In this document: one piece after another, positions 44,268-50,978 of the stretch
Position numbering within the stretch: position 1 is the stretch's first letter
How the letters are laid out: each line of letters begins with the position of its first letter
NCBI RefSeq assembly: GCF_015864575.1
Contig: NZ_JADYWW010000001.1
Coordinates: 620,001-684,000 of the forward strand
Origin: Salinibacterium sp. SWN248
GTDB taxonomy: Bacteria; Actinomycetota; Actinomycetes; Actinomycetales; Microbacteriaceae
DNA: 64,000 nt
Direction: 5' to 3'
Notes under the pieces: model-generated
What the model was told of the DNA's origin: nothing
The model's database searches: none
What the model saw: the letters and a program-made list of their open reading frames with translations, nothing else
Position numbers and translations under genes: made by a program

Positions 44268-45976
44268 GCGACCCGCGCGAGCCCGCCGAGCCGCTGGAGC
44301 CTCGAGAACCGCTGGAGCCTCGCGAGCCAGTGGAACCGCTGGAGTCCGTGAACGCAACTGAACCTGCGAACCTGAACACTGCCGAGCCTGCTGCTCCCGC
44401 CGTGGCGCTCACGGTGCCCGAGAGCGCTCGTCGCCTTGCCGACGGTGAGTGGCATCGACTGCACCCGGCAACGCCGTTCTTGCGCGGCGGCATCGCGTTC
44501 GTGGCAATCATCGGTGTCATCATCGTCAACGCCCGCGACGTCTTTCTCGACACCATTTTTGGCGGCGGCAGCCGAGAACTGCGTTTCTTGGAGCGTTTTG
44601 CAGAGTCAAGCCTGATCATTTTGGCGATTCTCGCCGTGCTCGTCATCCTGATTCTGAGCGTCGGTGGTTTTTATCTGTCGTGGCGGATGCACACCTTCCG
44701 CATCACGGACGAGCTTGTTGAGGTGCGCAGCGGCATCCTGTTCCGCACCAACCGTCGTGGACGACTTGATCGCATCCAGGGCATCAATATTTCGCGGCCA
44801 TTCTTGGCACGCCTGTTTGGGGCCGCCAAGCTCGAAGTGAATGTGGCAGGTCAAGACGCCAACGTTGAGCTGGCCTATCTCGGCTCCGCTGGCGCCGACG
44901 ATTTACGAGTCGCGATCTTGCAGCTCGCCTCGGGCACTCGCGCGGCTGAAGCAGCGGCCGATGCAGCCGCACAAGCCCCGACCGGTGTCACGGGTGTGGT
45001 GGAGTCGCGCGTCAACGAATTCTTGGCCCCAGAGCTCGACCCCCAAGCCGCGCCGCCAGAGTCGATCGTGCGCATCAGCATCCCGCGGCTCATCGGTTCT
45101 CTCGTGCTCAGCGAAGCGACCATCATCGCGATTCTGGTGGGCATCGGCATCATCACGACGATCATCGTTACTGGCGACTACGGCTGGATCTTTGCGCTCC
45201 TCCCGGGCTTTCTCGGTCTCGGCGGTTATTTGGCATCCAGACTGACGCGCTCGCTTCGGTACTCCATCGCGGCAACGGATGACGGCATCCGTGTCGGTTA
45301 TGGCCTGTTGTCGACGACCAATGAGACGCTCCCGCCCGGCCGCATTCACGCGGTTGAGGTATCGCAGCCGCTGTTATGGCGCGCTGCCGGCTGGTGGGAA
45401 ATCAAGATCAACACGGCCTCGCAAGCAACAAGCTCAAGCGGCGCAACCGCCAAGACAACGCTGCTCCCGGTCGGAGATATGGCCGATGTGCACCGCGTGC
45501 TGCAACTCATTCTGCCGAGCCTCGCTGACGCCAAGTCGCGGGAACTGCTCGAGTGCGGTCTTGCCGCTGGAGCCCACGATGACGACTACGTCACCTCGCC
45601 CAAGCGGGCGGCCTGGCTGCGCTGGTTCTCCTGGCGCCGCAATGGTTTCGTGCTGATTTCGGATGCCGTCGCGCTGCGCAAGGGAGCCATCTGGCGTTCC
45701 CTCGTGCTTGTGCCTCAAGCCCGCATGCAGAGCGTCAGCATGAACGAGGGTCCGCTGCTGCGCCGCATGGGTCTTGCTGAGCTGCGAATTCACACTGTTG
45801 CGGGGCCGATCTCGGCCACCATCGGTGCGCTCGACCGCAACGATGTTGTGCGCTTCTTCGATGAGGTAGAGCACGCGGCTGTGCATGCCGCAGGCGTCGA
45901 CACGAGTCACCGCTGGCGCAGTTCTGGTGCGAACACCGATTCCCCGGCACCAACACCACGTGAGGACAACGCGTAA
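44264..45976 (+). CDS. Bacterial PH-domain (bPH2) membrane protein, long (YdbT-like)
   Basis: 570-residue protein. Residues ~3-45 are a low-complexity Glu/Pro/Leu repeat (EPLEPREPLEPREPVEPLES), encoded by near-repeated DNA. Next come two helices, a first bPH2 domain (LVEVRSGILFRTNRRGRLDR), a linker with an Ala-rich stretch, two more helices (IIAILVGIGIITTIIVTG, WIFALLPGFLGLGGYLAS), a second bPH2 (GLLSTTNETLPPGRIHAVEV) and a third similar stretch near the C-terminus (GAIWRSLVLVPQARMQSVS). This is the YdbT layout. B. subtilis YdbS/YdbT have been linked to resistance to an antimicrobial; any such role here is inference. Starts with GTG overlapping the shorter partner. Confidence 0.88.
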   Translation: MSDPREPAEPLEPREPLEPREPVEPLESVNATEPANLNTAEPAAPAVALTVPESARRLADGEWHRLHPATPFLRGGIAFVAIIGVIIVNARDVFLDTIFGGGSRELRFLERFAESSLIILAILAVLVILILSVGGFYLSWRMHTFRITDELVEVRSGILFRTNRRGRLDRIQGINISRPFLARLFGAAKLEVNVAGQDANVELAYLGSAGADDLRVAILQLASGTRAAEAAADAAAQAPTGVTGVVESRVNEFLAPELDPQAAPPESIVRISIPRLIGSLVLSEATIIAILVGIGIITTIIVTGDYGWIFALLPGFLGLGGYLASRLTRSLRYSIAATDDGIRVGYGLLSTTNETLPPGRIHAVEVSQPLLWRAAGWWEIKINTASQATSSSGATAKTTLLPVGDMADVHRVLQLILPSLADAKSRELLECGLAAGAHDDDYVTSPKRAAWLRWFSWRRNGFVLISDAVALRKGAIWRSLVLVPQARMQSVSMNEGPLLRRMGLAELRIHTVAGPISATIGALDRNDVVRFFDEVEHAAVHAAGVDTSHRWRSSGANTDSPAPTPREDNA

Positions 45977-46725
45977 TGGCGCAGGCAGCTGGCCGACTCG
46001 GAATCGGCATCATTGGCGCGGGAAAGGTCGGCCCGATTCTTGGCGCAGCCCTCGCCGGCGCGGGCCATGCAATCGTCGGAATTGCGGCGACGTCAGAGCG
46101 CAACCTTGAGCGTGCAAGCGCGATCCTTCCCGACGTTCCCGTGCTCGACGTCCCGACTCTGGTTGAACGCAGCGAGCTTGTGATTCTGGCGATTCCCGAG
46201 GGCGAGATTGAGTCCTTCGCGAAGGGTCTCGCCGATGCTGGAGTGTGGCAACCGGGGCAACTCGTGCTGCACACCGCGCCGGGACTCGGCTATCAGGCGT
46301 TGGCGCCGGCGCTTGCTGTTGGAGCGATTCCGCTCGCCGTGCATCCGGCCATGGTGTTCACGGGGACAAGCCTTGACCTCACGCGCCTGCACGAAACCTA
46401 TTGCGCCGTCAGTGCGCCCACTCCGGTATTGCCGATTGCGCAAGCTCTCGTTGTGGAGATGGGTGCCGAGCCGATCGTGATCTCCGAAGACGAGCGTGCT
46501 GCGTGGGCCGAAGCGGTCAGTACCGCCACCAGTTTTTCGGCCGCGATCGTCCGTCAATCTTTAGATTTGCTCGGCAGCGTCGGGGTGGATGCCCCCGCGC
46601 GTGTTTTAGGGCCGCTTCTGCGGTCCTCGGTCGAGAATGCGCTCGCGCGTGCAACAGCGACTAGCATCGATGTTTCCTTGCTCGACCCCGAGCCGAGGCC
46701 CCATTCACAGGAGGACCCCTCGTGA
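45976..46725 (+). CDS. Rossmann-like oxidoreductase with DUF2520
   Basis: 249-residue protein with an N-terminal NAD(P)-binding motif GIIGAGKVGPILGAAL, a middle ILAIPEGEIESF and HPAMVFTGTSLD typical of the DUF2520-containing family, and an alpha-helical C-terminal half as in 6-phosphogluconate dehydrogenase-like enzymes. It is squeezed between the PH-domain gene (TAATG overlap) and panC (GTGA overlap). This position suggests a step in pantothenate synthesis, possibly ketopantoate reduction, but that is inference. It could also be a regulator or a broad reductase. Confidence 0.88.
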   Translation: MAQAAGRLGIGIIGAGKVGPILGAALAGAGHAIVGIAATSERNLERASAILPDVPVLDVPTLVERSELVILAIPEGEIESFAKGLADAGVWQPGQLVLHTAPGLGYQALAPALAVGAIPLAVHPAMVFTGTSLDLTRLHETYCAVSAPTPVLPIAQALVVEMGAEPIVISEDERAAWAEAVSTATSFSAAIVRQSLDLLGSVGVDAPARVLGPLLRSSVENALARATATSIDVSLLDPEPRPHSQEDPS

Positions 46726-47585
46726 GTTCACACCCCCGCCCGCAAGTTATTGAGACCGTCGCGGGTATGCGCGATGTGGTTGCGCACGAGCGCGCCGCTG
46801 GCCGCACCATTGCTTTGACGCCCACGCTGGGCGCGCTTCACCAGGGTCACCTCGCTCATGTTGAGCGCGCCGCCGAGCTCGCCGATGTGCGCATCGTTTC
46901 GATCTTTGTGAATCCCACCCAGTTCGGTGCCACCGAAGATCTCGACAAGTATCCGCGCACGATGGATGACGACCTCGACATGCTTGGCGAGCTGGGGGTT
47001 CCCTACGTCTTCGCTCCCAGCGTGGAGGAAATGTACCCAAAGGGGCCAACCTCCACCACGATCTCGGCCGGCCAGATCGGCACGATGTTTGAGGGCAAGA
47101 CGCGCCCCGGTCACTTCGACGGTGTGCTCACTGTTGTCGCCAAGCTGCTCGCCATCACAAGCCCGCAGTTCGTCACCTTTGGCCAGAAAGATGGCCAGCA
47201 ACTCTTTCTCGTTCGCCGCATGATCACCGACCTCAACATCCCGGTGCAGCTCGAGATCATCGAAACCGTGCGCGAAGAAGACGGCCTCGCCCTCTCCAGC
47301 CGCAACCAGTTCTTGGATGCTCACCAGCGCGAAGCAGCATCCATCCTGTCGACAGCATTGAACGCGGCAACCTCGGCCGCCGACAGCGGCCTTGACGCCG
47401 TGATCGCCGCCGCGCAGGGTGCACTCATGGGGGCATCGGGTGTGGAGCTCGACTACTTCACCGTCGTTGACACCGACACCTTCATGCCGGTGCCCGATGG
47501 GTACCGTGGGCCCGCTGCTGCCCTCGTCGCTGCACGCGTGGGGGAGACCCGTTTGATCGACAACGCGACACTCTACGTCGGCTAG
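46722..47585 (+). CDS. panC: Pantothenate synthetase (pantoate-beta-alanine ligase)
   Basis: 287-residue ligase joining pantoate and beta-alanine with ATP, the last step to vitamin B5. Signatures are TPTLGALHQGHLAHVERA (HxGH), VSIFVNPTQFG, FGQKDGQQLFLVRRM and LALSSRNQFL. GTG start overlapping the upstream stop. It ends the folate/pantothenate run; lysS follows after 58 bases with its own promoter. Confidence 0.96.
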   Translation: MSSHPRPQVIETVAGMRDVVAHERAAGRTIALTPTLGALHQGHLAHVERAAELADVRIVSIFVNPTQFGATEDLDKYPRTMDDDLDMLGELGVPYVFAPSVEEMYPKGPTSTTISAGQIGTMFEGKTRPGHFDGVLTVVAKLLAITSPQFVTFGQKDGQQLFLVRRMITDLNIPVQLEIIETVREEDGLALSSRNQFLDAHQREAASILSTALNAATSAADSGLDAVIAAAQGALMGASGVELDYFTVVDTDTFMPVPDGYRGPAAALVAARVGETRLIDNATLYVG

Positions 47586-47630
47586 TTTTCGGGCGCATTT
47601 CTGGGCGCGGCAGTGTTGCCTTATCCCGGC

Positions 47631-47636
47631 TACGAT
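47631..47636 (+). promoter_or_regulatory. Leaderless-type -10 box (TACGAT) for lysS
   Basis: TACGAT ends 7 bases before the GTG at 47644. The bases between, TGAGGGC, also hold a weak ribosome-like GAGGG but too close to act. Confidence 0.5.
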
Positions 47637-47643
47637 TGAGGGC

Positions 47644-49143
47644 GTGAATGACGCCGCTAACGCCCCCGAGCCCACCGAAGCTGAAGTTTCTGAGCAAAAA
47701 GCCGTTCGGTTAGAGAAGCGTCAGCGACTCATCGATTCGGGCGCTGAGGCCTACCCGGTCGGCGTCGCGATCACCACGAGCATTCCGGCCGTGCGCGAGA
47801 AGTACCCCTCGCTTGAAGCGGATGACACCACCGGCGACGTCGTTGGTCTCGCGGGTCGCATCGTGCACCTCCGCAACACGGGCAAGCTGTGCTTTGCCTC
47901 GCTGCAGTCCGGTGACGGCCAGCGTATCCAGGTCATGGTTTCTCTCGGCGAAGTGGGCGATGAGTCGCTCGCTCTGTGGAAAGAACTTGTTGACCTCGGT
48001 GACCACCTCTTCGTGAGCGGTGAAGTTATTTCCAGCCGCCGCGGTGAGCTTTCTGTCATGGTCAAGGAATGGAAAATTGCGGCCAAGGCCGTTCTTCCCC
48101 TGCCCAACCTGCACTCCGAGTTGAGCGACGAACAGCGCGTTCGTAGCCGCTACCTCGACCTCATCGTTCGCGACCAGGCCCGCTTCACGGTGCGCGCTCG
48201 CGCCAAGGTCAACGCGAGCCTGCGCGCCACGTTCGCCGCGCACGACTACCTCGAAGTCGAAACGCCGATGCTGCAGACGATGCACGGTGGAGCATCCGCT
48301 CGCCCCTTCGTCACGCACTCCAACGCATTCGATACCGAGCTGTACTTACGCATTGCTCCCGAGCTGTTCTTGAAGCGTGCCGTCGTCGGTGGCATCGAGC
48401 GTGCCTTCGAGATCAACCGCAACTTCCGTAACGAGGGTGCTGACTCCACGCACTCGCCCGAGTTCGCGATGGTCGAGGCGTACCAGGCCTACGGCGATTA
48501 CAACCAGATGGCCGACCTCACTCAGGAGCTCGTGCAGAATTCCGCGCTCGCCGTGACGGGCTCCACGCTCGTCACTCTCTCCGACGGCACCGAGTATGAC
48601 CTCGGCGGCGAGTGGGCGCGTATCTCGATGTACGACTCCCTCAACGAAGCAGCTGGCCTGAGCGTCACGCCGCAGACTCCCGCCGACGAACTGAAGGTGT
48701 TGGCGGATGCCGTTGGCATCGAGGTCACTCAGCCCACCCACGGCAAGTACGTGGAAGAGCTGTGGGAGCACTACGTGAAGCCGGGCCTTGACCACCCGAC
48801 CTTCGTTATGGACTTCCCCGTCGACACGAGCCCGCTCGTGCGCGACCACCGCAGCATCGAGGGTGTTGTCGAGAAGTGGGACCTCTACGTTCGTGGCTTC
48901 GAGCTGGCAACCGGCTATTCCGAGCTCGTCGACCCCGTTATTCAGCGCGAACGCTTCGTGGAGCAGGCGCTCCTCGCGAGCCAGGGCGACGTTGAAGCCA
49001 TGCGCCTCGATGAAGACTTCATCCGCGCTCTCGAGCACGGCATGCCGCCGACCGGTGGAATCGGAGTCGGCGTTGACCGGTTGCTAATGGCCATCACAGG
49101 CCTCGGCATCCGCGAAACCATTCTGTTCCCGCTGGTGAAGTAG
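47644..49143 (+). CDS. lysS: Lysyl-tRNA synthetase, class II
   Basis: 499-residue class II enzyme charging tRNA-Lys. An OB-fold anticodon-binding domain (VVGLAGRIVHLRNTGKLCFASL) precedes the catalytic domain: motif 1 near RFTVRARAKVNASLRATF, motif 2 FEINRNFRNEGAD, and motif 3 GIGVGVDRLLMAITG. GTG start with a leaderless -10. Three tiny membrane-protein genes follow closely and may be co-transcribed. Confidence 0.97.
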   Translation: MNDAANAPEPTEAEVSEQKAVRLEKRQRLIDSGAEAYPVGVAITTSIPAVREKYPSLEADDTTGDVVGLAGRIVHLRNTGKLCFASLQSGDGQRIQVMVSLGEVGDESLALWKELVDLGDHLFVSGEVISSRRGELSVMVKEWKIAAKAVLPLPNLHSELSDEQRVRSRYLDLIVRDQARFTVRARAKVNASLRATFAAHDYLEVETPMLQTMHGGASARPFVTHSNAFDTELYLRIAPELFLKRAVVGGIERAFEINRNFRNEGADSTHSPEFAMVEAYQAYGDYNQMADLTQELVQNSALAVTGSTLVTLSDGTEYDLGGEWARISMYDSLNEAAGLSVTPQTPADELKVLADAVGIEVTQPTHGKYVEELWEHYVKPGLDHPTFVMDFPVDTSPLVRDHRSIEGVVEKWDLYVRGFELATGYSELVDPVIQRERFVEQALLASQGDVEAMRLDEDFIRALEHGMPPTGGIGVGVDRLLMAITGLGIRETILFPLVK

Positions 49144-49151
49144 GCACGACA

Positions 49152-49328
49152 ATGACTGATCCAGTTCCCCACGAGACTCCGGATGCGGCTGAGACGCCGG
49201 ATGCGGCTGAGTCTCCGAAGAAGTCGACAATCACCCCCATGCGCATCGCGCTGTGGGTGCTCGTCTCGGGCGCTGGCCTCTTCATGGTCATCTCGGGACT
49301 CGTCGGCGTTATGGTGAAGGCGCAGTAA
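49152..49328 (+). CDS. Small membrane protein (58 aa) downstream of lysS
   Basis: ATG 49152 lies 8 bases after lysS. The product has an acidic N-terminal half with a repeated PDAAE (HETPDAAETPDAAESPKK) and one hydrophobic helix (IALWVLVSGAGLFMVISGL), ending VMVKAQ. The N-terminus is probably cytoplasmic or outside; orientation cannot be fixed. Its TAA overlaps the next ATG (TAATG). Family not recognised. Confidence 0.7.
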   Translation: MTDPVPHETPDAAETPDAAESPKKSTITPMRIALWVLVSGAGLFMVISGLVGVMVKAQ

Positions 49329-49417
49329 TGGATCGCAAATCTTCACGGCTCATCATGACTGTGACTCTCGTGGGACTTGTCGTTCTCATCGCCATTGTCA
49401 CCTTCGTCAACGGTTAG
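49328..49417 (+). CDS. Tiny membrane protein (29 aa)
   Basis: MDRKSSRL is followed by a single hydrophobic helix (IMTVTLVGLVVLIAIVTFV) and NG. Its ATG overlaps the preceding stop, so it is probably translated by coupling. The basic start and helix are the usual form of a membrane microprotein with a cytoplasmic N-terminus. A chance frame is possible given the short length, but the exact overlap and composition favour a gene. Confidence 0.6.
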   Translation: MDRKSSRLIMTVTLVGLVVLIAIVTFVNG

Positions 49418-49420
49418 GCT
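49415..49420 (+). promoter_or_regulatory. Leaderless-type -10 box (TAGGCT)
   Basis: TAGGCT, overlapping the stop of the 29-residue gene, is followed by six bases and the GTG at 49427. The same box and spacing stand before the FGE gene on the other strand. Confidence 0.45.
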
Positions 49421-49426
49421 AGAAAC

Positions 49427-49615
49427 GTGCCTCAAGAATTCTGGTCGAACGCCATCTTTTCCGTCATCCCGACGATTGCTATTGGTGCCATTTTCTGGAT
49501 CGTCATGTCGGCCATTATTCGTTCTGACCGCACCGAACGTGACAGCTACGCCAAGATCGAAGCTGAAGAGCGTGCCAAGGTTGCCGCTCAGGCCGAGTCA
49601 ACACCTACCGCGTAG
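49427..49615 (+). CDS. Small membrane protein (62 aa)
   Basis: GTG start; PQEFWSNAIFSVIPTIAIG leads into one strong helix (IPTIAIGAIFWIVMSAII), then a charged cytoplasmic tail (RSDRTERDSYAKIEAEERAK) that may be helical. It is third in the chain after lysS. Comparable short proteins are found near lysS in other actinobacteria as far as I recall, but the function is unknown. It is followed at once by an 18-bp tandem repeat. Confidence 0.8.
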   Translation: MPQEFWSNAIFSVIPTIAIGAIFWIVMSAIIRSDRTERDSYAKIEAEERAKVAAQAESTPTA

Positions 49616-49617
49616 CT

Positions 49618-49671
49618 ACCACCGACCGCCTAGGCACTACCGACCGCCTAGGCACCACCGACCGCCTAGGC
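49618..49671 (+). repeat. 18-bp tandem repeat, three units
   Basis: Three head-to-tail 18-base units (ACCACCGACCGCCTAGGC; the second has T for C at position 3) start at 49618, 49636 and 49654, and a partial ACCA follows. Each holds the 8-bp palindrome GCCTAGGC. It lies just after the 62-residue gene, in the convergent gap before the LacI gene. Confidence 0.88.
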
Positions 49672-49720
49672 ACCAGTTGGTCGCTGCAGTAGTTTCCTGC
49701 TGAGCACCAGAGGTGGGGTT

Positions 49721-50743
49721 TTAGGCCGAGCCGCGCAGTTTGATTTCGGTGGGCAGAATGCGACCGGGAGTTTCCGGTGTGATGCCGTTGACGAGTTCTA
49801 ACACCATGGATGCCGCTTCTCGGCCCAAGAGATCGGCTGGCTGACGCACTGTCGTGAGTTGGGGTTGGCACCGCATCGCCCAGTCGCTGTCATCGAAACC
49901 AACGATGCCGATGTCTCCGGGCACTGAGCGCCCGCGTTCGCGCAGCACATCCATGGCGCCGGCAGCGAGAGCATCGGATGCTGCAAAGACTCCGTCGATG
50001 TCTCCGGCGCGGTCGAGGAGGGCTTTCATTCCCTCAACGCCGCTGTTGCGCGAGTAAAGCGGAAAGTCGACAACCAGGTTCTCGTCGAACTGGTCGCCCA
50101 GGGCATCCCGAAAACCGGCTAGTCGTTCGCTACCGGAGTCGCGGTCGAGGGCGGCGGCAATCATGCCAACTTTCTTGCGGCCGGTGGAGAGGAGCTCGCG
50201 AGTGATATCGCGGGCGGCGCCGCGGTTGTCGATGCCGACGTAGGGCATGTCGGGCGCACTCATGGGGTGACCGACGAAGACGGCGGGGAGTCCAATGTGG
50301 GCGATGGCGTCGGCAATGGGGTCGTGTTCGCGGGCCGAGACGATGACGGCGCCGTCGACGAATCCACCGCGGAGGTAGTCGGCAATGCGAGCACTGTCAC
50401 GGTCGGAACCGATGATGAGGCAGACGAGTTGGTAGTCCGCTTCGGAGAGGCGTTCGTTGGTGCCGAGAAGAATCGCGCCGATGTTGGGGTCTTCGAGAAA
50501 GACCGAGTGGGGCTCATGCACGATGAGCGCGATTGCCTTGGAACGCTGGGTTGCGAGGTTGCGAGCCGCCATGTTGCGCACGTAGCCGACTTTGGCGATG
50601 GCCTTCTCGATGGCCTCCCGAGCCGAGTCAGAAACGTACGGTTCGCCGTTGAGCATGCGGGAGACGGTGCCACGGGAGACGTTGGCCTCGGCCGCTACGT
50701 CGAAAATTGTCGCGCGGCGTGGTCGTGCCCCAGGTGTTGCCAT
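49721..50743 (-). CDS. LacI-family transcriptional regulator
   Basis: 340-residue repressor. An N-terminal helix-turn-helix (TIFDVAAEANVSRGTVSRML) and hinge are followed by a periplasmic-binding-protein-like ligand domain (VFASDALAAGAMDVL-type motif: FAASDALAAGAMD, then DIGIVGFDDSDWAM). It is divergent from the GH42 gene, and three similar operators lie between them, so it most likely represses the galactoside operon and itself until a galactoside-derived inducer binds. The ligand is inferred from context. Confidence 0.94.
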   Translation of the reverse strand: MATPGARPRRATIFDVAAEANVSRGTVSRMLNGEPYVSDSAREAIEKAIAKVGYVRNMAARNLATQRSKAIALIVHEPHSVFLEDPNIGAILLGTNERLSEADYQLVCLIIGSDRDSARIADYLRGGFVDGAVIVSAREHDPIADAIAHIGLPAVFVGHPMSAPDMPYVGIDNRGAARDITRELLSTGRKKVGMIAAALDRDSGSERLAGFRDALGDQFDENLVVDFPLYSRNSGVEGMKALLDRAGDIDGVFAASDALAAGAMDVLRERGRSVPGDIGIVGFDDSDWAMRCQPQLTTVRQPADLLGREAASMVLELVNGITPETPGRILPTEIKLRGSA

Positions 50744-50794
50744 AACCCCATGCTAGCGCTCTCACGGGTGCGGCACTGGCCCCGTTTCGCGGGA

Positions 50795-50810
50795 CTGTTC
50801 ACGCTCACAG
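50795..50810. promoter_or_regulatory. LacI-type operator 1
   Basis: CTGTTCACGCTCACAG is a near-palindrome with central CG, 14 bases before the -35 of the galactoside promoter and 52 bases before the lacI start. Upstream auxiliary site or the regulator's own operator. Confidence 0.65.
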
Positions 50811-50823
50811 ACACGCCGAATGC

Positions 50824-50853
50824 TTGACAGAGCGAATAAGGCTCGCTTAGTCT
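50824..50853 (+). promoter_or_regulatory. Promoter of the galactoside operon
   Basis: TTGACA (50824-50829), an 18-base spacer and TAGTCT (50848-50853) form the best sigma-A-type promoter in the window. The 5' leader would be about 120 bases. Confidence 0.8.
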
Positions 50854-50867
50854 GTGAACGCTCCCAG
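50852..50867. promoter_or_regulatory. LacI-type operator 2
   Basis: CTGTGAACGCTCCCAG overlaps the end of the -10 and the transcription start. It is the likely main repression site. It matches operators 1 and 3 in the outer CTG...CAG arms and central CG. Confidence 0.7.
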
Positions 50868-50897
50868 AGATTGTTGCCAATTTTTGTGGGTCAGGTT

Positions 50898-50913
50898 CTG
50901 TGCACGTTCACAG
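50898..50913. promoter_or_regulatory. LacI-type operator 3
   Basis: CTGTGCACGTTCACAG is the most symmetric of the three sites (TTCTGTG...CACAGAA extended). It lies 46 bases downstream of operator 2 within the leader. An additional perfect repeat CTGCTGA-C-TCAGCAG follows at 50937-50951, just before the ribosome site. Confidence 0.7.
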
Positions 50914-50978
50914 AATCCGAACAATTGTGAGCAGAACTGCTGACTCAGCAGCTGCGCCCATCGCCAAAGGAGGCACGC

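Noticed and set aside
49618-49671. CRISPR-like array
   Set aside because: The 18-bp units are contiguous with no spacers and there are no cas genes.
50923-50932. AATTGTGAGC, identical to part of the E. coli lac operator
   Set aside because: Only a half-site match, without the symmetric partner; the real operators here have a different sequence.
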